Shown here piece by piece: positions 7,928-16,040 of a stretch of DNA of 64,000 nt. Below the pieces are notes generated by a model. That model had not been told where the DNA came from. It made no database searches and worked only from the letters and a program-made list of their open reading frames with translations. The stretch's first letter is position 1. Each line of letters begins with the position of its first letter. The DNA is from Woodsholea maritima DSM 17123. GTDB lineage: Bacteria; Pseudomonadota; Alphaproteobacteria; Caulobacterales; Maricaulaceae. The translations under genes were made by a program, and so were the position numbers. Where the stretch lies: contig NZ_KB908057.1 of NCBI RefSeq assembly GCF_000382325.1, forward strand, positions 240,783-304,782. The letters run 5' to 3'.

Positions 7928-9709
7928 ATGTTATCTTTGGAAGATATAGACTTACTTCTTCGACGAGGTGACATTTGTTCTGCCTATGATGCATGTCGTG
8001 ACGCGTTAAATGAGATGAATGAAGACTGGCGATTTGCCCATCGCTCTATTCTTTGTCTCATTCGTTCAGGCGCGCTGGAGCGGGCCTTTTTAGAATTCTC
8101 AGCACTTAATGAGGATTTGAAGAACGCTCACGAAGATATGCTGGTTTTGAACGGGCGGTTGTTAAAGGCGGTGGCGTTAGAAAGCGCGCCGCCGCACCGC
8201 GCGCGTTTGGCTCGCTTGGCCAGTCACGCCTATGGCCGCGTTTTTCAACGCACGGGTGGACTTTATCCTGGCGTTAATCAGGCCAGCTTATTGGCGCTCG
8301 CAGGCGATTATGATCAGGCAAAAGGCCTCGCCGGTCATTTATTGGCTCATGGGTTTGAAGAGCCGGATTATAATCCAGAACGATATTATTACTGGGCGAG
8401 TTTAGCTGAATGCTATGGTCTGTTGGGCGATGAGCCGGCCTTTTGCCGCGCCTTGCATCGTTCGATTGATGTCGACCCGACCCATTATGGCGCGCGCGCG
8501 GTGACACTTAATCAGCTTGAGTGGGCGTTACAGGAGCATCCCCTGCTTTTACGCCATCTTGATGCCTGCCGGGGACCGGCTTGCCTTCATTTCGCAGGCT
8601 CAATTTTTCCTGATCTAGGTGTGGGTGCGCTCGATGAGCATGCGCGCGCAAAGATCTATGACGATGTTCGTGCATGGGTGCGCCAGTATAATATCGGCTT
8701 TGCCTATGGGGCGCTGGCGGCGGGCGCGGATATGTTGATCGTCGAAGCTTTGCTGGCTGAGGGCTGCGAAGTATCGCTGGTTTTGCCTGCTCCCACAGGG
8801 GTGTTTTACGATTATTCCGTTGCCCCTTATGGCGAATATTGGGTCAAACGCTTTGAAGCCCTGATCCGTCAGGTCGAATCGATCCGTTGGATGCATGAAG
8901 GCCGTGAAGGTTTGAGCGCTGCAGGCATTGCCTATGCCAATGAAGTCGCAATGGGATTGACGCATTTGCGAGCCCAGGCCTTAGGCGTTAAGGCTCGACA
9001 ATTGATTTTGAGCCGTGATCGCTCTGATGAGCAGTCCTTCTCTTATTTGTGTCATGCGCGCTGGACGCAAACCGCTATGGCGAGCCAGGTTTGGCCTTTG
9101 AAGATTGATCCCGCGTCAACGCCAGCGCTTCCCCCCGCGCCGCTTCCGCGCCCGCACTCCGCATTACGCGCTATGATTTTTGGCGATGTACGCGGCTATA
9201 GCCAGCTCAGTGATGATCAAATCCCGTTATTTGTTGAGGGGATATGGCAGGCGTTGGTGATGTGTTATCGCGATTTGACCCATCCGCCGCGTTTTGAAAA
9301 TAGCTGGGGCGATGGATTGTTTTTAGTCTTTGAGGACGTCGAAGATGCTGCGCAAGCGGCAATGGCCCTTCAGGCCTGTTTTCGCGATCTCGATTTAGCT
9401 CAGCTTGGTTTGCCAGAACATTTAGCTTTGCGTTTAGGGGTGCATTATGGGCCTGTGCATGAGTTGGAAGACCCCGTTTTGGGACGTAAAAATGTGTTTG
9501 GCGCTCAAGTGGTTACCGCGGCACGCATTGAACCTTTAACCCCGCCGGGGGCCATTTATGTCAGTGAAGCCTTCGCTGCGACCTTAACGCTTTTAGGTCA
9601 AGGCCAGTATCGTTGTGCTTATATTGGGCGCAATATTCTTCAAGGGCACGGTGATATGGGGCTTTATACCCTTCGCCCGGCGTTCAATAGCGTCAGTCGA
9701 TTGAATTAG
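7928..9709 (+). CDS. TRAFs-binding / SLOG-like / class III nucleotide cyclase fusion
   Basis: A 593-residue soluble protein with three parts. Residues ~70-210 are helical and match the MAP3K TRAFs-binding/TPR type (GGLYPGVNQASLLALAGD, then YYYWASLAECYGLLGD). Residues ~218-375 form a Rossmann-like SLOG/LOG-type domain (HFAGSIFPD, AYGALAAGADMLIVEALL). Residues ~413-585 form a class III cyclase: the metal aspartates are kept (Asp420 in FGDVRGYS, Asp462 in WGDG) and Arg533 is kept (AARIEP). However, the base-selecting Lys position is Asn458 and the usual Asn of the VN.AAR motif is Val529, so the product nucleotide is uncertain and full activity is not assured. It ends the TIR operon and overlaps the convergent CRP-family gene by 17 bases. 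Confidence 0.85.
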   Translation: MLSLEDIDLLLRRGDICSAYDACRDALNEMNEDWRFAHRSILCLIRSGALERAFLEFSALNEDLKNAHEDMLVLNGRLLKAVALESAPPHRARLARLASHAYGRVFQRTGGLYPGVNQASLLALAGDYDQAKGLAGHLLAHGFEEPDYNPERYYYWASLAECYGLLGDEPAFCRALHRSIDVDPTHYGARAVTLNQLEWALQEHPLLLRHLDACRGPACLHFAGSIFPDLGVGALDEHARAKIYDDVRAWVRQYNIGFAYGALAAGADMLIVEALLAEGCEVSLVLPAPTGVFYDYSVAPYGEYWVKRFEALIRQVESIRWMHEGREGLSAAGIAYANEVAMGLTHLRAQALGVKARQLILSRDRSDEQSFSYLCHARWTQTAMASQVWPLKIDPASTPALPPAPLPRPHSALRAMIFGDVRGYSQLSDDQIPLFVEGIWQALVMCYRDLTHPPRFENSWGDGLFLVFEDVEDAAQAAMALQACFRDLDLAQLGLPEHLALRLGVHYGPVHELEDPVLGRKNVFGAQVVTAARIEPLTPPGAIYVSEAFAATLTLLGQGQYRCAYIGRNILQGHGDMGLYTLRPAFNSVSRLN

Positions 9710-10397
9710 GATTGGTTTGCCCGGCCCATAAAGCATCGGGCGAGATTAAGATCATTCTCTTACCCTCGCGCCTAATCAGGCCATGGCGCTCTAGCGCATT
9801 GACGGTTCGTGACACGGTCTCACGCGTGGAGTGTACGCGTTTGGCAAGGTCCGTCATAGAGGGGCTGGATGTGATCACGAGGTGGTTATTGTCTTGATTA
9901 GGTGAATAATTGGCTTCACGAAGAAGTTCTGCAAAGACACGTCCCGTCGCGGATAATGCAGATAATTCATACATCCGGGTTGTGGTGCGCGCCACCCGAC
10001 GTGCCAAAAGTCGGTTGAGCCATAAAGCAAAATGACCTTCAGTTTCAACATAGTGTAAAAAAACGGCTGAAGGCAGGCGTAGGACTTTTAATTGTGTTTG
10101 GGCCTTTACATAATTTGCCCGGGGTTGATCATTCAGGGCCGCCATTTCACCAAAAATGTCCCCCGCTTTTAGATCATCGATCCAGATTTCATCTCCCCCG
10201 CGTGAGTAAATAATTGCGCGGGCTTTGCCAGATAAAATGAAGAAGACGCCATCATTTTTATCGTCTTGCTGTAAGGCCAATTCGCCAGGTTTTATCTTCT
10301 GAAGGCTGGATGCATTTACTAAAGCGTTCAAAAAAAGAGGGCTAGAGGCAAGGTCAGGAAAGGCCTGACTTAGCTCATTGGACAAGGGTGCATTCAT
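9693..10397 (-). CDS. CRP/FNR-family transcription regulator with cyclic-nucleotide pocket
   Basis: A 234-residue regulator. Residues ~20-125 are a cyclic-nucleotide-binding beta roll with a phosphate-binding cassette FGEMAALNDQPRA: Glu84 and Arg93 are the two residues that hold the ribose-phosphate in CRP and protein kinase A, which argues for true cNMP binding rather than an FNR-like sensor. No N-terminal FNR cysteines are present. Residues ~175-225 are a winged helix with RETVSR, close to the RETVGR of CRP that reads TGTGA. A consensus CRP site stands before the TIR gene in this locus. The 3' end overlaps the cyclase gene tail to tail by 17 bases. The ATG at 10397 is the only good start; GGGGGAA precedes it. 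Confidence 0.9.
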   Translation of the reverse strand: MNAPLSNELSQAFPDLASSPLFLNALVNASSLQKIKPGELALQQDDKNDGVFFILSGKARAIIYSRGGDEIWIDDLKAGDIFGEMAALNDQPRANYVKAQTQLKVLRLPSAVFLHYVETEGHFALWLNRLLARRVARTTTRMYELSALSATGRVFAELLREANYSPNQDNNHLVITSSPSMTDLAKRVHSTRETVSRTVNALERHGLIRREGKRMILISPDALWAGQTNPNSID

Positions 10398-10491
10398 TTT
10401 TTCCCCCGGCGCGAACCTTGCTCACGCATAACATGGTTAAGAATCAAATATATCGAAGTTAAACGCGCAGGGGAATGTGTTTGGCTTTAGA

Positions 10492-10863
10492 TTAGTGTTG
10501 TTCGGCCGCGTCAGAAAACCAGTTGAGGGCCTCGACGAGGGTCTCGAACCGCTCACAGCTATGTCCGCTGCGGCGAAAGCCTATGCAAACCAGACTAGCC
10601 GGAGCGCGCTGGGTTTTGCGATAGACGATGGCGATTTGAAAGGCAGGTAGGTTTTCACCGACTTCGATATATTTTTCCATAATCGCGTCAGGCGCTTCGA
10701 GATATTCACACAGGCTGATGTCTAACAACAAACGGCGTAAATCGCTGGCTTCAAGGCGCGGCTTAATCGCACGCACGGCCGCTTCAACTTCGTCCATGGA
10801 TTTTTGTCCGCGCGCGGTGATGTAGATCGCGTTGTGATCGTCAAGCTTGTCGAGATGAAGCAT
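10492..10863 (-). CDS. STAS/SpoIIAA-like protein
   Basis: A 123-residue cytoplasmic protein with an alternating strand/helix pattern like SpoIIAA-like (STAS superfamily) proteins: an opening hairpin (NAIYITARGQKSMDEVEAAV), a central strand LRRLLLDISLCEY that in STAS proteins leads to the ligand or phosphorylation loop, and AFQIAIVYRKT. A phosphorylatable serine in the usual position is not obvious. It lies upstream of the CRP-family gene on the same strand with a 94-base gap, and may be co-transcribed with it; the link to the TIR locus is only by position. Confidence 0.65.
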   Translation of the reverse strand: MLHLDKLDDHNAIYITARGQKSMDEVEAAVRAIKPRLEASDLRRLLLDISLCEYLEAPDAIMEKYIEVGENLPAFQIAIVYRKTQRAPASLVCIGFRRSGHSCERFETLVEALNWFSDAAEQH

Positions 10864-11022
10864 GCCTGTCCCTTTAGGCGGACACGAAAATTGTAGCCCA
10901 CTACGCTAGGCCAACAGGCTTAAGAAGCGGTTGTACATCACGACATCCGCTTTTTTGCGTTGATTTACGAGTTTAAAATTTAATGCGCATACACTGAATG
11001 CATACCTATCTAGGAGGGTGCG

Positions 11023-12627
11023 TTGGCTATACTGCGATGTTTGATGATGGGGGGGATTGTACTGGTGCTTGGGGCGTGTTCACCATCTTTGGCGGAACGC
11101 CAGAATGATCCAGAAACCCTATCGCGCGGTGAGTTAGAGCCGCTCAGCCTTGATCCGCTGAAAATGGCGACACAGTGGGAGTTTGAACTGGGCCATGATC
11201 TGTATTCGGGCCTGTTCGCCTTTGATGCGCGTGCCGAAGTTGTTCCGGACCTCGTCAAAAGTTGGAGCGTCAGTGATGATGGTTTGACCTGGCGGTTTGA
11301 ATTGGAAGAGAGCTTTTGGTCTGATGGTACGCCGGTGACGGCGGATGATTATGTCTATGCGTTTCACCGCGCGTTTCGCGATACCGGCTCGAGTGCGTTA
11401 AGCCCGGTGTTTCCTTCCTTGATGAATGTCGGTGAGGTGGCGAGCGGTATTTTGGAACCTGAAGCCCTGGGTGTCGAAGCTGAAAGCCCTTCAGTGCTAA
11501 TCCTGCGATTGAGCGAGCCCACGCCATTTGTGCCCAGTATTTTGGCTCAGCCAGCGTTCTTTCCCATTCCGCGCCATGTGGTTGAGCAATATGGCGATGG
11601 ATGGTTACGCAGCGGTATCCATCAAAGCAGTGGGGCCTATCGTTTGGTCGAATGGCGCCACGGGGACCGCATCGTTCTGGAAAAAAATCCCGGCTATGTT
11701 CACAGTCAGGATGTGTGTATGGCGCATCTGATTTATCGCTTTACTCCTGAGGGGCAGAATCCCTCGCATTTAGCGCTTTCAGGCGAGGTCGATCTTATTA
11801 CGCATTTGCCTCATGTCGCTTTAGAGCCCCTGTTGGAGCGCCATCCTAACACGGTACGTCAAAGCCCCTCTTTCAACATGTTATATGTGGTGTTGAACAC
11901 CCGTATGGCCCCCTTTGATAATCGCACGGTCCGCCAAGCCTTATCTATGGCGCTGGATCGTGATGCCTTTATGGATGTCGGCGGCGAGGCCGGGGATCAA
12001 CCCGCCTATAGCTTGGTGCCCCGAGATCTGGAGAATTATGATCCCCCGCAATTGCCCGCCTGGACGGGGCAGTCTTTAAGCTATCGCCGCGCCCAGGCGC
12101 GCGAATTGCTCGAAGCGGCAGGCTATGGGCGTGATAACCCTTTGCGTTTCACCTTTGCGCGTCCTGAAGCCAATAGTGAATTAGATGACGAAACTGACCT
12201 TTTAAAGCAATGGCAAGCCATCGCGCCTTGGATTGAGGTTGAAGATATCCGTCTACCTTTGACCGTTTTTTATGAAGAGATTTTCCAGGGGCGCTATCAT
12301 GCTCAGACGATTGATTGGGGTGCAGGCGGCGCAGATCCGGGTAACTATCTCTATATGCTCTATCATGCGGACGGTGAGCCGGATTTGTCAGGGTGGAATA
12401 ATCTGGAGTTCCAAGCCTTGGCGGATCGCGCAATCCAAACCCAAAGCGTTGAGCAATATATGGATCTGGCCGCGCAAAGTGAAGCTGTTGTTTTAAGGGA
12501 AGTCCCCGTTATTCCGGTTTTGCGCATCAGTAATGCCAGCTTTGTGCGCCCTGAAATTACAGGCTGGGTCGATAATACCTTTAACTTTCACCCCAGCCGC
12601 TATCTGTGCGTGGGTGAACGCCCCTAG
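11023..12627 (+). CDS. Peptide ABC transporter substrate-binding lipoprotein (OppA-like)
   Basis: A 534-residue SBP_bac_5-family protein that captures peptides or related solutes in the periplasm. The N-terminus is a lipoprotein signal (hydrophobic core, lipobox LGAC at the cleavage site), so it is probably anchored to a membrane. Family landmarks: LDPLKMATQWEFELGHDLYSGL, WSDGTPVTADDYVYAFHR, and NTRMAPFDNRTVRQALSMALDR. The TTG start is chosen because AGGAGGG lies at the right distance and no ATG is nearer than eight codons in. No permease or ATPase genes adjoin, so it is an orphan binding protein or serves a distant transporter. The last bases overlap a possible small convergent gene. Confidence 0.88.
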   Translation: MAILRCLMMGGIVLVLGACSPSLAERQNDPETLSRGELEPLSLDPLKMATQWEFELGHDLYSGLFAFDARAEVVPDLVKSWSVSDDGLTWRFELEESFWSDGTPVTADDYVYAFHRAFRDTGSSALSPVFPSLMNVGEVASGILEPEALGVEAESPSVLILRLSEPTPFVPSILAQPAFFPIPRHVVEQYGDGWLRSGIHQSSGAYRLVEWRHGDRIVLEKNPGYVHSQDVCMAHLIYRFTPEGQNPSHLALSGEVDLITHLPHVALEPLLERHPNTVRQSPSFNMLYVVLNTRMAPFDNRTVRQALSMALDRDAFMDVGGEAGDQPAYSLVPRDLENYDPPQLPAWTGQSLSYRRAQARELLEAAGYGRDNPLRFTFARPEANSELDDETDLLKQWQAIAPWIEVEDIRLPLTVFYEEIFQGRYHAQTIDWGAGGADPGNYLYMLYHADGEPDLSGWNNLEFQALADRAIQTQSVEQYMDLAAQSEAVVLREVPVIPVLRISNASFVRPEITGWVDNTFNFHPSRYLCVGERP

Positions 12628-12806
12628 ATCCAGCACCACCAGCCGGTGCACACATGAAAGACGAGCTGCATCACCAGATCGGCCAGCCCGGTGAGAATCA
12701 ATACCGGGATTGCCAACGGCAGGGTCGCCAAAAGAATGCCGGTCAAAGTCGGGCGCGGTGGGGCGATATCATGGCCCATGACGGTATGTTTTGACGCTGC
12801 GCGCAT
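12624..12806 (-). CDS. Small hydrophobic protein, possible
   Basis: A 60-residue frame with a polar N-terminus and one or two membrane-spanning stretches (GILLATLPLAIPVLILTGLADLVMQLVF), ending in CTGWWCWI. AGGA lies ten bases before the ATG at 12806. It fills the gap between the binding-protein gene and the FemAB-like gene and touches the stop of the former. The composition (proline, two long hydrophobic runs, terminal Trp/Cys) looks like a real small membrane protein rather than a shadow, but no family is recognised. Confidence 0.45.
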   Translation of the reverse strand: MRAASKHTVMGHDIAPPRPTLTGILLATLPLAIPVLILTGLADLVMQLVFHVCTGWWCWI

Positions 12807-12877
12807 CGGTGATTGTCCTGTAGTGTATAATGACGCTCTAACACCGTGTTAACGCAAATTCCCTTAACGCTCAGTTC

Positions 12878-13795
12878 ATGGATGTGATCTGGACCCCACA
12901 GCGTTCCCTTTGGGATAAAGCTTTCGCCTCAGCGCCTTACCCGGTTCAACAAGACTGGGCCTATGGCGATGCTATGATGGCATTGGGCGGTAATGTTTTG
13001 CGTGCCCAGGTCAAGAAAGATCGTAAAACTCTGGCTCTGGCGCAGTTTACTGTGCGCCGGTTTGGTGGGGTGGTTTCCAGTGCGGTCTGTTCATTGGGAC
13101 CGGTTTTTCTCGGTGAGTTTTCTCAAGATGAAAAGCGCGAAATTTATCAAGCCTTGCGTCAGGCCCTGCCTTTGGCGCGTCCGCGTGCTTTGATTTTTAC
13201 GCCCGCCTGTGGCCAGCCCGGTGAGGGTGCCTTAAAGGGTATGAAGCGGGTGATGACCGGCTATTCCAGCGTCATCATGGATGTGTCCCCCATGATGGAG
13301 GAGATCCGTAAGGCTGCTCACGTCAAATGGCGCAACCGTTTGAAAGTCGCTGAGAAATCAGATCTGATTGTGGAGCCTATGGGTTCTAAGCCTTCCCAGT
13401 ATACTTGGTTGTTGACCAAGGAAGAAGGCCAGCGCAAAGCCAAGGGTTATAAAGCCACGCCGTCTGAGTTGGTGGTTGAGTATCAAAAATCCAAGGGCGC
13501 ACGCGAAGGTGTGATCAGCTTTCAGGCGCGGGAAGGCGCGGATGTGATTGCGGGCATGCTGTTTCTGCTTCATGGTCAAGGTGCGACCTATCATGTCGGA
13601 TGGGGTAATGATCGCGCGCGCCGCTTAAGTGCGCATAATTATATTCTGTTTCGCGCGATTGAGGCTTTGAAGGCCAAGGGCGTTACGGCACTGGACCTGG
13701 GCGGGGTGGAAACTCATAAGGCACCGGGACTTGCGCGCTTTAAAATCGGCACCGGCGGGCGGGTTGTGACCTATCCTGGAACGTATTTGTCATAA
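12878..13795 (+). CDS. FemAB-like / GNAT-fold aminoacyltransferase family protein
   Basis: A 305-residue cytoplasmic protein of the FemAB-like group, with two tandem GNAT-type folds. Typical parts are the N-terminal PYPVQQDWAYGDAMMALGG, a central helix with basic residues (RKAAHVKWRNRLKVAEKS) and a C-terminal VGWGNDRARRLSAHNYILF followed by LDLGGVE. In Gram-positive bacteria FemAB enzymes add amino acids to lipid II from aminoacyl-tRNA; alphaproteobacterial members are uncharacterised and may modify a lipid or envelope component. It is a single gene with its own short upstream gap. Confidence 0.72.
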   Translation: MDVIWTPQRSLWDKAFASAPYPVQQDWAYGDAMMALGGNVLRAQVKKDRKTLALAQFTVRRFGGVVSSAVCSLGPVFLGEFSQDEKREIYQALRQALPLARPRALIFTPACGQPGEGALKGMKRVMTGYSSVIMDVSPMMEEIRKAAHVKWRNRLKVAEKSDLIVEPMGSKPSQYTWLLTKEEGQRKAKGYKATPSELVVEYQKSKGAREGVISFQAREGADVIAGMLFLLHGQGATYHVGWGNDRARRLSAHNYILFRAIEALKAKGVTALDLGGVETHKAPGLARFKIGTGGRVVTYPGTYLS

Positions 13796-13894
13796 AGTCA
13801 TTGCCATTGAATTGATTCAGTTAGAGTTTTGGAAAGTCGCCATTAACCGTTTTTCCCTTAAGCCTTGTATGAAATGTCCAAGGGGAGAGGGACT

Positions 13895-15862
13895 GTGGCG
13901 CGCTCACGCTTAACCATAAGGGCTCGGTTCACGAGCCTAATAGCTGCTGTGGCAGTCTCGTTGCTGGCGTTTGGCGCGGTGGCGTGGTTTGCCCAGAACC
14001 ATCTCGATCAGGCCTGGCAGGCGCGCAGTGAAGCCTTGGCGAGCGCGTCCAGTGTGGAGCGTTTGCGCGCGGCTGATCTGGAGCTGGGTCAAATCCTGGA
14101 ACGCTTTATCCTGCAGGGTGATTTGAACCTGATTGTGCAAAGTGATGAGGTCGTCTCACGTGCTGAGCGTTATGTCCTGGATGCACCGAACGCCGTGCGG
14201 GTCGATCTGGATGAAGTTTTTGCCCAGGTGCGCCGCCTTCAGCGTCGTCTGAATGACATTGCCACGCGGGCCTCGCGCAATGGGTTAAGCGAAGATGCCG
14301 GCCTAAAAGGGGAATTGCGCGCGGCCGTCCATGAGGTTGAGGCCAGCTTAGAGCGCTTGGGTGAGCGTAGCGGCGATGGTCGTGAGATCGCACCTTTGCA
14401 GGTTCAGCTTCTACTGCTACGCCGCCATGAGAAAGATTATATGCTGCGCGGGCGCGAACAATATTTGACACGCTTTAATGATCAAGTCACTCAATTTGAA
14501 GCGCAATTGAATGCCAGCGGTTTGACGCGTGAAGAGACCAGCCCGATTTTGACCAGTCTTCATGTCTATCAGGATCGGTTTTCAACCTGGGCGCAAAGCG
14601 ATCAGATTTTACGGGTCTGGACAGGCGATTATCGCACGCAATCGGCGGCGATTAATACCCGCCTGGATGAGTTGAGCGTAAGTGTATCTGAAGCCGCTGA
14701 TCAGGCTTTGGCGCGTTTTCGTGCCGATAAAGCCAAAGTCCAATGGCTGCAAGGCGTGTTATTGCTGGCGATTTTGGCGATGGCCTTTGTTGGGGCCTGG
14801 ATCATGGCGCGCGGAATTCGCAAACCCATCGCCGCTTTGGCGGCTGCGATGACTGAGATTTCAAAAGACAATCTCGATATCACCGTGCCTGATATCCAAG
14901 CCAGGGATGAGCTGGGTGCGATGGCCAAAACCGCGCGGGCCTTTTTAGAGGCGCGCCGGGAACGCAAAATGGCGCGTGATCGCGAGCGCGAGGAAAGTGA
15001 GTTCCAATCCCTACGTCAGAACAAAATTGAAAGTCTGGTGGGGGAGTTCCGCGCTCAGGTCAATGCTGCTATCGACGGCGTGGTGGCGGATATTGAGACG
15101 CTACGCCGCGATTCTGGGGCGCTCAATCATTTGGCCACGGGCGCGGCCGCGCAATCGCAGCAGGTGGGCACAGCGGCCAGGCAGGCTTCGGACAGTGTGC
15201 GCCAAGTGGCCGGGGCCTCTGAAGCGTTAAGTCAGTCTATTGACCAAATTGGCGATCAATCGCGCAAAGCCCTGGACGCTTCGCGTCAAGCCCGTATCCA
15301 TTCAGATGCTGCCGCGCCCAAGATGGACGCGATGCGCGAAGCTGCGCGCCTGATCGGGCATGTCGTTGAGCTGATCAATGATATTTCAGAGCAAACCAAT
15401 CTGTTGGCGTTGAACGCGACGATTGAGGCGGCGCGCGCGGGGGACGCCGGTAAAGGCTTTGCCGTGGTTGCCAGTGAGGTCAAAGCGCTGGCCGATCAAA
15501 CCGCGTCCGCGATCAATGACATTCAGGCCCAGGTTGTGACCATCCGCCAGTCGACCCAAGACGTTGATGAGGTGGTAAGAGAGATCTCAGGGCTGGCCGA
15601 ACGCTCGGACCAATTCTCCCTTGCTATTGTGGGCGCGGTTGATAAACAGACCTCCGCCACCAATGAAATCAGTTCCAGCGCCGCCAATGCAGCAGAGCAT
15701 GCCGAGCAGGTCTTTACGACAATTTCAGGACTGGCTGATGTGATCCGTCAGACCCAAGGCATGGCCGAAGGTACGGACCAGACGGCAAATCGCTTACAAA
15801 GTGCGGCTCAAGAGCTGGAACGCGCGATTGATCACTTCCTGGAAGGCGTTGCTGCGGCATAA
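13895..15862 (+). CDS. Methyl-accepting chemotaxis protein
   Basis: A 655-residue chemoreceptor. A first membrane helix ([18 protein letters not shown]) is followed by a ~265-residue periplasmic helical sensor, a second membrane helix ([18 protein letters not shown]), a HAMP domain ([18 protein letters not shown] onward) and the signalling domain with the hairpin tip [18 protein letters not shown]. The tip binds CheA/CheW. The GTG at 13895 is preferred to the ATG at 13874 because GGGGAGAGG sits four bases before it. No che genes adjoin. The sensor looks like a helical-bundle type, but its ligand cannot be told. Confidence 0.92.
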   Translation: MARSRLTIRARFTSLIAAVAVSLLAFGAVAWFAQNHLDQAWQARSEALASASSVERLRAADLELGQILERFILQGDLNLIVQSDEVVSRAERYVLDAPNAVRVDLDEVFAQVRRLQRRLNDIATRASRNGLSEDAGLKGELRAAVHEVEASLERLGERSGDGREIAPLQVQLLLLRRHEKDYMLRGREQYLTRFNDQVTQFEAQLNASGLTREETSPILTSLHVYQDRFSTWAQSDQILRVWTGDYRTQSAAINTRLDELSVSVSEAADQALARFRADKAKVQWLQGVLLLAILAMAFVGAWIMARGIRKPIAALAAAMTEISKDNLDITVPDIQARDELGAMAKTARAFLEARRERKMARDREREESEFQSLRQNKIESLVGEFRAQVNAAIDGVVADIETLRRDSGALNHLATGAAAQSQQVGTAARQASDSVRQVAGASEALSQSIDQIGDQSRKALDASRQARIHSDAAAPKMDAMREAARLIGHVVELINDISEQTNLLALNATIEAARAGDAGKGFAVVASEVKALADQTASAINDIQAQVVTIRQSTQDVDEVVREISGLAERSDQFSLAIVGAVDKQTSATNEISSSAANAAEHAEQVFTTISGLADVIRQTQGMAEGTDQTANRLQSAAQELERAIDHFLEGVAAA

Positions 15863-15887
15863 CCGCACAAGTTTTAAGGCCAAATGC

Positions 15888-15953
15888 CACTTATTCGCCT
15901 TATTTCATGCACGAAAAAACAATAAGATAACTGTGGACATCTGGCGATAAGTG
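15888..15953. promoter_or_regulatory. Interrupted inverted repeat upstream of ccoN
   Basis: CACTTATTCGCC (15888-15899) and GGCGATAAGTG (15943-15953) are complementary except for one extra T, 43 bases apart, about 90 bases before the ccoN start. It could be a pair of operator half-sites or a leader stem for the oxidase operon. It is not an FNR/FixK box. Confidence 0.3.
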
Positions 15954-16040
15954 CTGATCGCGTCAAATCGCCATAGTGCTTTTAGGGATATTCCTCTTTA
16001 AGCCTGTTGCCATCACGCTTGGCTAATCCGGGGATATAGG

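Noticed and set aside
5436-9709. Assignment of the TIR/cyclase operon to the known Pycsar system
   Set aside because: Pycsar TIR effectors carry a fused cyclic-nucleotide-binding domain; this TIR protein has none, and the cyclase has extra TRAFs-binding and SLOG-like domains. The likeness is only at the level of parts.
15954-15967. FNR/FixK box upstream of ccoN
   Set aside because: CTGATCGCGTCAAA resembles TTGAT-N4-ATCAA but the half-sites are three, not four, bases apart and the first base mismatches.
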